From: Bacteroidaceae bacterium
GTDB lineage: Bacteria > Bacteroidota > Bacteroidia > Bacteroidales > Bacteroidaceae
Assembly (NCBI GenBank): GCA_017651245.1
Contig: JAGCDQ010000051.1
Location: 1-64,000 of the forward strand
DNA: 64,000 bases
Reading direction: 5' to 3'
Position 1 is the stretch's first letter, and each line of letters begins with the position of its first letter. The translations under genes were made by a program, and so were the position numbers. Of the stretch, positions 52,523 through 61,801 are shown in pieces. The notes beneath the pieces were generated by a model that did not search any database, had not been told where the DNA came from, and worked only from the letters and a program-made list of their open reading frames with translations.

Positions 52523-53532
52523 TTAAACCCCGACAACATACTTGCTAAACGGGACAACCTTACCAATTCCCCAAACCACCATAAAAGAGAACAACGCAGT
52601 CAAGAATGTAATTAGAGGAATTGCTAAAGCATGGTTTATTTGCATTGGCTCAAGAATTGGCCACAAGACACTTCGCATCACCAATATATGAACAAGATAT
52701 ATTCCAAAACTATGCCTTGCAAATTGATATACAATTTTCTTCATTCTTGAAGACAGTGACACGTGTTTCAACAACAAGAAATAACATCCTGCTAATAATA
52801 CTGCTGGCAATGCCATTCGATCTTGCAATACTGCATGAGAAATCATGTTTGTGGGATAAATGGCCATCACACAAGCAATGATAATCAGTGGAGCCACCGT
52901 CAATTTCCACGAGAATTTTTCGAATTGACATATCTTCGCAAATAGTAGCCAAATAAAGCAAATCCCAAGAAACCATAAAAATAGTAAAATATGCCACCAT
53001 TAAAAGCCACCAGTCGATGTACCACCTCAGATTGAATGAAAGGGAAAACTGATGTCCCCCCCCATATAAGCAACATTATCTCGACTTCTCTTCTCCCCGT
53101 GTTTGCCAACCATGTTGATACAATTGGAGTCAAAAGATAAATTCCAAATATCACATAAATAAACCAATAGGTCCCGACTTGAGGACAAAATGGAATTTTC
53201 AATATTCTCTCAGGCATCTCACACCACATCATCTTTCCTTCAAAACATGCCACAATCAAAGAGATAATAGTCCAAATCACCATTGGCAAGACTATTCTAC
53301 TTATTCTTTTTTTGATAAAGGTGAGAAACTCTTGACGTTTATACAAAACCAATGCTCCTGATATCATGAAAAACAAGATAGACGCACCTCCTACAGCCAC
53401 AAAATTATATACCGGTATAAACATGCGGCCTCCTGTTGTACTGGGGATCGGAGAATGTGTCATCAACACGCAAATACATGCAAATGAGCGAACGGCATCT
53501 ATCCAATATTCTCGATCTTTCAATGAAGTCAT
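52523..53532 (-). pseudogene. Acyltransferase-3 family gene with a single frameshift
   Basis: The 5' part (53532-52900) has YWIDAVRSFACICVLMTHSP and further membrane helices and ends NSKNSRGN-stop. The 3' part (to 52523) continues as KFSWKLTVAPLIIIACV and FARHSFGIYLVHILVM in another frame. Restoring one A to the run at 52916-52920 (T on the + strand) joins both into about 335 residues, normal for OafA-like O-acetyl or succinyl transferases. Joined, it would acylate the polysaccharide. Confidence 0.85.
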
Positions 53533-53542
53533 AATCTGTTGT

Positions 53543-53570
53543 CAACCTTAACCTTAACGTTAACCTAAAC
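53543..53570 (-). repeat. 6-bp GTTAAG-type repeat tract
   Basis: On the minus strand GTTAAC, GTTAAG, GTTAAG and GTTGAC follow each other just upstream of the acyltransferase start. Confidence 0.65.
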
Positions 53571-53717
53571 AATTTTTTGCTTTATCCTCATTCAATCGCT
53601 TGCAATCCCTTTGTACATCTCGGTTTGATTGGCATCTGGTGAGGTTGTTAGGTGTTTGTACAGAATTCAACATTTTTTCCGCACCATGTTTTAACATCAT
53701 CCACATTTTTTTGTTCT

Positions 53718-53822
53718 CTCGTTGGGAAAATTTTACGCCCCAACGAGGAAAAAATTTTTCTCCAGTTAGGCAGAAAAAAAATGTTTCCCTTAAGGGGAAT
53801 TTTTGCAGTCCCTAGGGATTGC
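53718..53822. repeat. Series of palindromes separated by A/T runs in a 307-base gap
   Basis: Three inverted repeats in about 105 bases: CTCGTTGGG/CCCAACGAG (53718-53726, 53739-53747, perfect), TTCCC-TTAA-GGGGAA (53785-53799) and GCAGTCCCTAGGGATTGC (53805-53822, one G-T pair). Between and after them stand AAAAAATTTTTC, GAATTTTT and AAATTTTTCC words. The rest of the gap 53571-53717 shows nothing recognisable. It may end transcription of the pyruvyltransferase unit or be a repeat element. Confidence 0.6.
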
Positions 53823-53839
53823 AAATTTTTCCATTAATA

Positions 53840-54793
53840 TCAGCAAAGATGTCTCTCCAACAAATCATGCATTCTCACATTCAATCCATCAGGCCGATCA
53901 ACAACCTTGAAAGGGACATGATAGATCATAGCAAAAACCGTCCCATGGAAAGAATTACTTACGACATAAGACGCATTCTTAATTAATGAAACAAAAGTCT
54001 CTGGCCCAGCATATACAAAATTCTTATCTGCATACCGTAGCTCGTGAGGACATATCGCATAGATTTTCAAAGCCTTCTCTTTTGCAAGAAGTTGTGCTTC
54101 TTCTCGAATTTTTTGATCAGCATAAAAATCATACACCAAGACATACTTTTCCCCCTCTCCTGTTCCATCTGCTATTTCATTCCACTCTTCTGCAGAAAGC
54201 AAGAATACAGGATCTTCTTGTAATGTCCCATGACACCCCAAGTCCTCCAATATTTTCAACGCAGATTGTTCTCGGACGGTAATCTTATCAAATCTTTTCA
54301 GATTCTCCTTAACAAACTCACGAGCAGAAGGAACGACTTCCGTCGTGGCAAAACTAGCAGCAAAACTCTCACGGCGCACCTCCTTAGATCCAAAGTCAAG
54401 ATAATAGCCAGGATCCGTCCCATTAGGAAATGTCGTATTCCAGATTTGATCACTACCCGCTATATACATATCAGCCTCAGGAGGATCCTTACGGAGTTCC
54501 TCAATACAATAATATACCCGTGTCAGAGGAATATATTTCTTAGAAAAAGCATCAAAATCTCTGTGTCGTAACACTTTCCGCATTCTATCAGGAAAGCACC
54601 AAAAGAATTTTATCCAACCCTTAATAGAGATTCCTGGCCAATACCAGAGACGAAACCCTCGCATATAATATGGCCTATAATCAATGACTTTAACATCATG
54701 CCCCTGCTTCTGCAAATGTCTAACCAATGCATAACATTGCAGACGGGCACCATGATTATCTGCATTTTGACATGTAATCGTACAAATCTTCAT
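53840..54793 (-). CDS. Polysaccharide pyruvyl transferase, probably 3' shortened
   Basis: 317 residues. CTITCQNADNHGARLQCYALVRHL opens the domain, with AGSDQIWN at about 112-119, VREQSALKILEDLG and SNSFHGTVFAMIYHVPF near the end. It ketalises sugars with phosphoenolpyruvate, which adds charge. The protein stops at LLERHLC; relatives usually go on for about 40-60 residues after the LLE word. The end lies 18 bases from the palindrome series, so a truncating rearrangement is likely. Activity is uncertain. Confidence 0.8.
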   Translation of the reverse strand: MKICTITCQNADNHGARLQCYALVRHLQKQGHDVKVIDYRPYYMRGFRLWYWPGISIKGWIKFFWCFPDRMRKVLRHRDFDAFSKKYIPLTRVYYCIEELRKDPPEADMYIAGSDQIWNTTFPNGTDPGYYLDFGSKEVRRESFAASFATTEVVPSAREFVKENLKRFDKITVREQSALKILEDLGCHGTLQEDPVFLLSAEEWNEIADGTGEGEKYVLVYDFYADQKIREEAQLLAKEKALKIYAICPHELRYADKNFVYAGPETFVSLIKNASYVVSNSFHGTVFAMIYHVPFKVVDRPDGLNVRMHDLLERHLC

Positions 54794-54814
54794 TCTCCTC
54801 TTCCCCTAGGAAAT

Positions 54815-55951
54815 CTATAACAACAACTTCATCACCTTCTTAGGCTCAGTCACAGAAGTCGTATTAACCTCCTGCTTCGTTGCCTCAATTATCCGATTGC
54901 GTAATGCTTCATCTTGAGCAATCATCAAAATCTTTTCTGCAACAGATTCTGGAGTCATCTCTGCAATCAATCCATTTTCCCCGTCTTTAATTTGATTATA
55001 TACCACAGGGAAGTTAGTACTGACCACAGGTCGATGGAGAATACGCGCTTCATTCAATGTCAGTCCAAAACCCTCAAATGAAGAAGTTTGCACATACACA
55101 TCAGCCATGGCCATATATGGATAGGGATTAGGTTTCATTCCCAACAATTTCACTTGTTCCTCTAACGCTTCATTCTTTATCAACTTCTCTATATGCCCCC
55201 TCTCAGAACCATCGCCCACAAAATACCACACAAAATCAATCCCTTTCTTTTTCAGCAGCGCAGCAGTTTCCACGGCCAATACATAGTTTTTGAGGGGAAC
55301 GAGCCTTCCTGTTGTTACAATAGTGACATCTGGATGGGATAAATTTTCATGTTCCTCTTGACTCATTCTCCTAATTAAGTCCACATTCAGAACATCGTAA
55401 ACCGTGAACAACTTCTCTGCATCAACATATTGTGTATTCTTCATCAAATCACACAAAACATCGCTTACAGGAATCACCTTGTCATATGAATCATAAAAAG
55501 GTTTGTTAAAAGCCTCACAATAACCAGCATTTTTCAAATCCGCATTCACCCATGCATATTTCCTTTTCGCACGCACTTTCCGTGCCACATAATACGTAGG
55601 AAATCCCTGCTGATAAGCAACGGCCACATCATACTCTTTTTTTGATTTTTCATACATCCCACGCATAGCCATCCAACGGATTTCTGCTCCATGACGCCTT
55701 CTCATCATTCTCTGAAGTATTGAAAACCACGTTTGCCCAATACGAAACACAAGACTACAAGAATGTGGAACACTCATCACATTGACTTCTTTCGGCACAT
55801 ATTGTTCAAACACTGCTCCTCGTACGACAAGCATCAAATCAACTTGTACCTTTGAATAATCCAGCAATGGGAGCAATGAAATCAAACTTTTCTCAGCACC
55901 TCCACATGTGAGAGAGTCTATAAAAAAGAGAACACGTCTTTTACTATCCAT
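54815..55951 (-). CDS. GT4 glycosyltransferase
   Basis: 378 residues. FFIDSLTCGGAEKSLISLLPLLD, RAKRKYAWVNADLKNAG and SSFEGFGLTLNEARILHRPVVSTNFP fit a GT-B enzyme with a normal EX7E region. It resembles the GT4 genes at 49390 and 61802 more than the other GT4s. Confidence 0.9.
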   Translation of the reverse strand: MDSKRRVLFFIDSLTCGGAEKSLISLLPLLDYSKVQVDLMLVVRGAVFEQYVPKEVNVMSVPHSCSLVFRIGQTWFSILQRMMRRRHGAEIRWMAMRGMYEKSKKEYDVAVAYQQGFPTYYVARKVRAKRKYAWVNADLKNAGYCEAFNKPFYDSYDKVIPVSDVLCDLMKNTQYVDAEKLFTVYDVLNVDLIRRMSQEEHENLSHPDVTIVTTGRLVPLKNYVLAVETAALLKKKGIDFVWYFVGDGSERGHIEKLIKNEALEEQVKLLGMKPNPYPYMAMADVYVQTSSFEGFGLTLNEARILHRPVVSTNFPVVYNQIKDGENGLIAEMTPESVAEKILMIAQDEALRNRIIEATKQEVNTTSVTEPKKVMKLLL

Positions 55952-55976
55952 ATTTCTTTATGAATCCAAGTATAGA

Positions 55977-56264
55977 CTATTGAAAATCATCTTTACGTTC
56001 CTCTATGCTGTCATCAGACCAATTCCACCATGCTATCTGATTCATCTGTCCTAATTCTTCATCTGTACATTTCTTTCGCATTATTTTTGCAGGAAATCCT
56101 ACATAAGGCGACACATCCTTTGTCAGGACAGAACCCGCAGCAATGGTTGCACTATTGAAAGCAACTATATAGGAAGTAAGGGACGCAGTGCATAGATTAT
56201 GTCTTTTTAACTCCAAACAACCAATGGGCGAGTGCGGGACTAAGTCGTATAACATTACTGACAA
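55977..56264 (-). pseudogene. C-terminal fragment of a hexapeptide acetyltransferase
   Basis: Only about 60 residues are recognisable, from FNSATIAAGSVLTKDVSPY through GFPAKIMRKK to the end (about 56165-55977). They match the last beta-helix turn and tail of a maltose/CatB-type acetyltransferase. The hexapeptide body with the catalytic His is gone. The frame upstream runs 68 bases into the acyltransferase-3 gene and is not homologous. It is a 5'-truncated remnant. Confidence 0.7.
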
Positions 56265-57237
56265 TCAGACAAAATCCTATAACAATCAAAGAAATGAATA
56301 GAGAGAAGGTAAACTCCACAGCAGGCATTGGATAATCTCTGAACACAGACGTTGCATGAACCAACTGATAAGGAAGGAAGAAATAATGAATTAAATAGAT
56401 GTCCAACGTACGTCTGCCTATATATTGTAATGAACGGCCTAATATCTTTTCTTTTGTGAAAAATGCCTGGTTCTGTCTAAAAAAAGAAATTATAATAAGA
56501 ACACCAGAAAAGGACGCACAAAACAGAGAAACGACTCCCATTACTCCACTTGAAGGTATAAGATCACGATAAATGTTCAATAAGAAATATACAATGACAC
56601 ATATTGTCAAAGTATACCATTTGTCCAATAAATGTTGTACAAGATCAAAATGTTTCTTTAGAAGTGTACCTATAAGGAAGAAACAGAAATAATACCATTG
56701 TTCTATTCCAAGAGCCGTTTTTACATCAGTAGTGAATGGTATGGAATCATAGAGTGGTGGCCAATTGATTACATAGAAAACCGCAGCAATGATAATGATT
56801 ACAATCTCCTCATATTTTCTGCATGTAAATCGGATAATAGAATAGAATATAAAAAAGATAAATAAGGTGTATGTAAACCAATAGCCAGATTTGTAGGTGT
56901 CAAGAATTCCATGCATGAAGTCCTTACCTGAATAGTGAATATATAATGTAAAGAATAATAGCGTGGATAGTATCTGAACAGAGAACTTCTTTTTAAGGAA
57001 GCCCCCAATATGTTTTAGGTTCCATGTTATTCCTGCCTTATACAGCACAAAGCCACTGATGAGGAAAAACAATGGCATACGTAATTGTTGTAAATAATGA
57101 TGATATGCAGGAGTATCGTCAAGGCCAATACACAAAGACGACACATGCTGTAGCACCACTAGCATCATGGTAAATCCACGCATGGCATCAATATACTCAA
57201 TACGTTTTGTAGGAGCAGTGGCTTCCGTGTTCATCAT
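56197..57237 (-). CDS. Acyltransferase-3 family membrane protein (OafA/WecH-like)
   Basis: 346 residues with about ten membrane segments. RIEYIDAMRGFTMMLVVLQHVSS holds the R-x10-H catalytic signature, and MPLFFLISGFVLYKAG and RTLDIYLIHYFFLPY are family words. It O-acylates a sugar of the polysaccharide. The gap 57238-57341 upstream holds nothing I recognise. Confidence 0.9.
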   Translation of the reverse strand: MMNTEATAPTKRIEYIDAMRGFTMMLVVLQHVSSLCIGLDDTPAYHHYLQQLRMPLFFLISGFVLYKAGITWNLKHIGGFLKKKFSVQILSTLLFFTLYIHYSGKDFMHGILDTYKSGYWFTYTLFIFFIFYSIIRFTCRKYEEIVIIIIAAVFYVINWPPLYDSIPFTTDVKTALGIEQWYYFCFFLIGTLLKKHFDLVQHLLDKWYTLTICVIVYFLLNIYRDLIPSSGVMGVVSLFCASFSGVLIIISFFRQNQAFFTKEKILGRSLQYIGRRTLDIYLIHYFFLPYQLVHATSVFRDYPMPAVEFTFSLFISLIVIGFCLIVSNVIRLSPALAHWLFGVKKT

Positions 57238-57341
57238 TTCTGTTATATTTTTATTAACTTACTAAAGTTTCACACCCTTTCAGTGGATTAATTCTCTCTA
57301 TGCAGCCTCGACGAATTTTCGTAGCACATCCTTTGTTACGA

Positions 57342-58811
57342 TTAAGAATCTTTCCGTGAAACATATTTCTTCCACACACTCTGTTTGACAATATCAACAA
57401 GATAAAAAAGTTCCATTGACTTCATCATCCTAGAAAGAGCCACATAAGACATTATACCCAAAATCAGACCAAATATTAATTGCAGAACTCCCGAAGAGAT
57501 AAACAATGTCAAACTCCACACTAATAAAGCCATGAATATTGAGTATAATATGGTCGGAAACAAATCCCTCATCTGCTTAAAGAAACCTACATTTATAAAC
57601 TTTCCAGTATAATATGTGTTCATGACCAAAAATAAGATGGCTGCACCTAATTGACCATAACACATCGCTAATAAGCCAAAAGGTATCGTTATAAATAAAA
57701 CAGTAACACCTATAATCTTCTTTATCACTTCCAAACGCAGATACAGATCGGAGTGTCCTTTAACAAGCAGAAGATTTAGATTGAGGGAATGTATAGGATT
57801 CCACATAGCAGCAAAACACAACACTTGCAAATAGGGGATACAAGACACCCATTTTTCCGTTATGAGCACTATTACAAATGGACGTGCCAAAACAAAAAGG
57901 AGGAAGGCCAAAGGAAACACCACATATGCTGTCACACGTATCATTCTACGATAAATCACGCTCAATGTCTCATCATCGTCTTGTATTTTCGATAAAACGG
58001 GAAATGTCACTCTATAAATGGCCCCTCCTAATACAGAAGAAGACAAACCTGCATAGTTTTGAGCCTTTGTATAGTATCCCAACCTCGATGATGAGTAGTA
58101 TTTACCAATAATCAGAGGATAGACATTTCCATATATCGTATTTAACATGTTTGTCAGCATCAACTTAGAGCCATAAGAAAAGTATTCCTTATATAGGGCC
58201 CAAGAAAAATTCAATTTAGGCAACCAACGTTGATACCTCCAATACAATACAAAACGAATAGCAATAGAGATGAAATTAGGAAATATCAATGACCATACAC
58301 CCCATCCCATATAAGCCAAGACAATTGATATGAGTCCTGTAACAACAGTGGCTATTACATTGATAATACTCTTTGCCTTAAAATTCAGTTGAATACTTAA
58401 ACGAGCTGTCTGGACTGCTACAAAAGACCATAAAAACAACAATACAGCATTTACATATACGATGTATTGTAATATAGGTTCGTTATAAAAGTCTGCTATC
58501 CATCTTGCACATATACACAAGATAGCACATAGAATGAATGAAAGAACGAGGTTTGTGACATAGACTGTCGAATAATCCATCTCGGTTCTCTCCTTCTTCC
58601 GTATAAGGGCAGAAGTAAACCCTGAATCCATCAATGTATATGAAACAGCAAAGAATATACCAGTCATCGCTATTAGACCATAATCTGAAGGCATCAATAA
58701 ACGGGCCAATATGATACCTTGGACAAAACCAAATCCCTGTAGCACAAAAGTTTCCAAGAAATTCCAGACTAATCCAGAGAATGTCCTTTGTTTTAATGAA
58801 TCTTCCATCAA
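57342..58811 (-). CDS. Wzx-type polysaccharide flippase (MOP superfamily)
   Basis: 489 residues, about 12-14 membrane segments. TFSGLVWNFLETFVLQGFGFVQGIILARLL is the typical entry, then MPSDYGLIAMTGIFFAVSYTLMDSGFTSALIRKK. The type is that of TuaB/WzxC. It moves undecaprenyl-linked repeat units across the inner membrane and works with the EpsG-type polymerase and the BY-kinase here. Confidence 0.93.
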   Translation of the reverse strand: MMEDSLKQRTFSGLVWNFLETFVLQGFGFVQGIILARLLMPSDYGLIAMTGIFFAVSYTLMDSGFTSALIRKKERTEMDYSTVYVTNLVLSFILCAILCICARWIADFYNEPILQYIVYVNAVLLFLWSFVAVQTARLSIQLNFKAKSIINVIATVVTGLISIVLAYMGWGVWSLIFPNFISIAIRFVLYWRYQRWLPKLNFSWALYKEYFSYGSKLMLTNMLNTIYGNVYPLIIGKYYSSSRLGYYTKAQNYAGLSSSVLGGAIYRVTFPVLSKIQDDDETLSVIYRRMIRVTAYVVFPLAFLLFVLARPFVIVLITEKWVSCIPYLQVLCFAAMWNPIHSLNLNLLLVKGHSDLYLRLEVIKKIIGVTVLFITIPFGLLAMCYGQLGAAILFLVMNTYYTGKFINVGFFKQMRDLFPTILYSIFMALLVWSLTLFISSGVLQLIFGLILGIMSYVALSRMMKSMELFYLVDIVKQSVWKKYVSRKDS

Positions 58812-58887
58812 AACTCTATTTTATGTCTTGGATATAAACCTAATACCAATTTTCTCATAGACAGCAATGAAGAAAAACTACTTCAAA

Positions 58888-59955
58888 CTATTTAAATTTA
58901 GCAGACAATCTTAGTAGACTATGTTCAATCCTTTCTTTCAATGACTTAGGACGATATCGAATCTCCAAGGTTTCATAGATGTTTCTTGCATTTTTCTCGA
59001 GAATATCTTCTACAAGACTTTCTTCCTTGTAATCTTCCCCTTTCAAAATGTGAACTCTATTCCATATTGGGTTTTCCAAGGCATTTGTCAATTGCTGTAA
59101 CCTTTTTTCTCTATTATCAGCATCAAATATGGTACAATTACGTACAAAAGTTTTTATGTAGTTCACCATCTCTATCGCCTGATACCTATATGCACGCATA
59201 AAATTATATTTCTCCAGCATTTTCCACTTTAGATCAAACAATACGCATGCTAAGTCAAGCCATCCATTCAGATATTTTGGTGAAGCTCCAGGAAGGCCTA
59301 TCAAATATGAATACACAACATCAGGAATAATTGTCAACCGCTGAATATGAGGATGCAAAAGCATTGACATATATAAATCATCCGCACCTATCTTAGGCCA
59401 GGGAGACGGAAAATCCACTTTATCAAAAAGTTCCTTTCTATACATTTTCCCCCAAACCGATACAGGCAAAATGTTATGTCCAAAATACGATTCAAAATAC
59501 TCTCCCATCAACTCGTCATGTTCCAAAACTTTTCCTGTATCAGGCAACAATTTTTTGGGAGGAAAAGTTTGTACCCACGGTCCAATCTTCAACACCTTTG
59601 ACACCTGACCTATCACAACATCTACATCTTGTTCGGCTGCTGCCTTGTACATCGTTGCTATTGCATCTTTTGGCATCCAATCATCTTGGTCTATCAAAAC
59701 AATATATTCACCACGTGCAATTTTTATACCATCCAGTCGAGGACCTCCATTAACATCCTTCTCCAATAATCTCACACGAGCATCCTTTTTCGTCCACTCA
59801 CGAAGGATTTCCACAGTACTTCTATCAGGAGATTTATCATCCACCAAGATAATTTCCACATTTTTATAAGTTTGAGCCAGCAAAGACCGCATACATGGAT
59901 TTATCTTCGTGCCTGCATTATATACTGGAATAACAATACTGATTAACGTTTCCAT
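58888..59955 (-). CDS. GT2 glycosyltransferase
   Basis: 355 residues. SIVIPVYNAGTKINPCMRSLL, VDDKSPDRSTVEIL and LIDQDDWMPKDAI (DXD) define the GT-A site. A His/Asn-rich middle and a basic C-terminus follow. It is preceded by 37 bases after the acetyltransferase gene in the same transcript. Confidence 0.9.
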   Translation of the reverse strand: METLISIVIPVYNAGTKINPCMRSLLAQTYKNVEIILVDDKSPDRSTVEILREWTKKDARVRLLEKDVNGGPRLDGIKIARGEYIVLIDQDDWMPKDAIATMYKAAAEQDVDVVIGQVSKVLKIGPWVQTFPPKKLLPDTGKVLEHDELMGEYFESYFGHNILPVSVWGKMYRKELFDKVDFPSPWPKIGADDLYMSMLLHPHIQRLTIIPDVVYSYLIGLPGASPKYLNGWLDLACVLFDLKWKMLEKYNFMRAYRYQAIEMVNYIKTFVRNCTIFDADNREKRLQQLTNALENPIWNRVHILKGEDYKEESLVEDILEKNARNIYETLEIRYRPKSLKERIEHSLLRLSAKFK

Positions 59956-59992
59956 TTTCAGTTCTACTATACAGAGATTATTCGAAACTCTG

Positions 59993-60634
59993 TTATCTCT
60001 CCCTTAACACTCTTGCTGGACTACCTGCTGCCACAATCTCATCTGGCATTGGCTTTGTAACAAGAGAACCAGCCCCAATTAATGTATTTTTCCCAATATG
60101 TTTAGCCTTTTCTGAAATCAGAACAGAACATTGACCTATAAAAGCTCTCTCCTCTATTTCTGTATACGCTCCCACATATGCTTTCGGACCGAAAAAAACA
60201 TATTCGTGTATCTGACAACCATGTTCTATGATTACGTTGGACCACAGTACACATCCCTGTTCAATCGTACTATCGGAATGAATTTCTGAATAAGAACACA
60301 CCAACACCCCACTTTGAGAAATCATAGAAAATCTGGAAATGATAGCGGTAGGATGGATTAAGGTTGGTGTAACACCTCCCATCTGTATGAGGCGAGAGCT
60401 AACGTCTTGCTTGATTTTCATATTTCCCATTGTTAACACAAAATTACGCCCACTCACATCAGAATTGAAAAGGTCGTCGAATGACCCCAAAATGGGGAAT
60501 CCATGATCCATTTCACCCGTACGAGAATCATCATAATGATACAGACCAACGACTCTATACCCACATGACTCAGCAAGTTCAATGAAAATAGGTGTTGCAC
60601 GCCCAACCCCTAATGCGTAAATTTCTTTCATCAC
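59993..60634 (-). CDS. PglD/NeuD-type sugar N- or O-acetyltransferase
   Basis: 213 residues. The N-terminal PglD_N Rossmann-like part begins IYALGVGRATPIFIELAESCGY, followed by a beta-helix (IHPTAIISRFSMISQSG, GCQIHEYVFFGPKAYVGAYTEI, IGKNTLIGAGSLVTK). It directly follows an aminotransferase without a gap, the usual pairing for making N-acetylated dideoxyamino sugars such as Qui4NAc. Confidence 0.87.
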   Translation of the reverse strand: MMKEIYALGVGRATPIFIELAESCGYRVVGLYHYDDSRTGEMDHGFPILGSFDDLFNSDVSGRNFVLTMGNMKIKQDVSSRLIQMGGVTPTLIHPTAIISRFSMISQSGVLVCSYSEIHSDSTIEQGCVLWSNVIIEHGCQIHEYVFFGPKAYVGAYTEIEERAFIGQCSVLISEKAKHIGKNTLIGAGSLVTKPMPDEIVAAGSPARVLRER

Positions 60635-61753
60635 CTATTTGTAGATAATACAATCTATTACACGCTGTATATCCTTTTGACTTAAAGCATGATGCATCGG
60701 TAAACAAATCACTTCACTTGCCATCTGTGTGGCTACAGGTAAGTTTTCTTTAACAGCACTCGGCAATCCTCTATAAGTGGAGAATTCACTAATAAGGGGA
60801 TAGAAATATCTTCTTCCAAGAACATTTTGTTCTTTCATCTTGAGATATAACTCATCACGAGTCATATCATATTTTTCAGATTTTACAAAAATGGGGAAAT
60901 AGCTATAGTTGTGCTTTACGCCAGGCGCATCTTCCCAAAAATCAATACCATCCACCCCACGAAGTGCTTCACGATAACGAATTGCCACCTGATGACGCGC
61001 CTCAATAGAGGCATCCACATGCTTCAAATTTAATAGACCATAGGCAGAACGCACTTCATCCATTTTGGAATTAATGCCAGGAGCAACAACTTCTGTCTCA
61101 CCAGCAAAACCAAAGTTCTTCAAATAATCAATACGTTTTTTGGTCTTTTCATCATGCATAATCATGGCCCCGCCTTCAATCGTATTGTACACCTTCGTTG
61201 CATGGAAAGAAAGAGTAGCCATATCCCCTGCATTCAATATACTCTCACCATCCACCTCCACACCAAAAGCATGAGCTGCGTCATAGATTACTTTCAATCC
61301 ATATTTGTCAGCAATCTCTTGGATCTTTTTTACTTTACAAGGCTGACCATACACATGAACAGGCATAATGGCAGTAGTTTGAGGTGTAATTGCCGCCTCA
61401 ATCTTATTCGGATCCATATTACCTGTATCCCGTTCTATATCTACAAAAACAGGCTTAATGCCATTCCACCATAAGGAATGAGTAGTGGCCACAAAACTAT
61501 AAGGAGTCGTTATAACTTCACCAGTGATACGAAGTGCTTGTAATGCGGTAATAAGTGGTAGAGTACCATTGGTAAACAAACTCACGTATGGTACTTTCAA
61601 ATATTCCGCCAATGCCTTTTCCAACTGATTGTGGAAAAAACCATTATTTGTAATCCACTTACTTTTCCAGATTTCCTCCAGCATTGAATAAAAATCTTTC
61701 AAATCAGGAAGAAGTGGGGAAGTAACCGTGAGAGTTTCGTTATTCGTGACCAT
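60635..61753 (-). CDS. DegT/DnrJ/EryC1 aminotransferase (VioA/FdtB-like)
   Basis: 372 residues. SLFTNGTLPLITALQAL binds the cofactor phosphate, VIYDAAHAFGVEVDG has the PLP Asp and SFHATKVYNTIEGGAM the PLP Lys. Such enzymes aminate dTDP-4-keto- or 3-keto-6-deoxyhexoses. It touches the acetyltransferase (zero bases apart). The dehydratase that makes the keto sugar is not in the window. Confidence 0.9.
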   Translation of the reverse strand: MVTNNETLTVTSPLLPDLKDFYSMLEEIWKSKWITNNGFFHNQLEKALAEYLKVPYVSLFTNGTLPLITALQALRITGEVITTPYSFVATTHSLWWNGIKPVFVDIERDTGNMDPNKIEAAITPQTTAIMPVHVYGQPCKVKKIQEIADKYGLKVIYDAAHAFGVEVDGESILNAGDMATLSFHATKVYNTIEGGAMIMHDEKTKKRIDYLKNFGFAGETEVVAPGINSKMDEVRSAYGLLNLKHVDASIEARHQVAIRYREALRGVDGIDFWEDAPGVKHNYSYFPIFVKSEKYDMTRDELYLKMKEQNVLGRRYFYPLISEFSTYRGLPSAVKENLPVATQMASEVICLPMHHALSQKDIQRVIDCIIYK

Positions 61754-61801
61754 TGTTTATGTTTTTTCATTATCCGAAACAGAAGACACGTTATATCACA
61801 C

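Noticed and set aside
57238..57341. Possible gene or promoter in the gap before the flippase end
   Set aside because: No frame of note and no TAnnTTTG with a partner in the right place.
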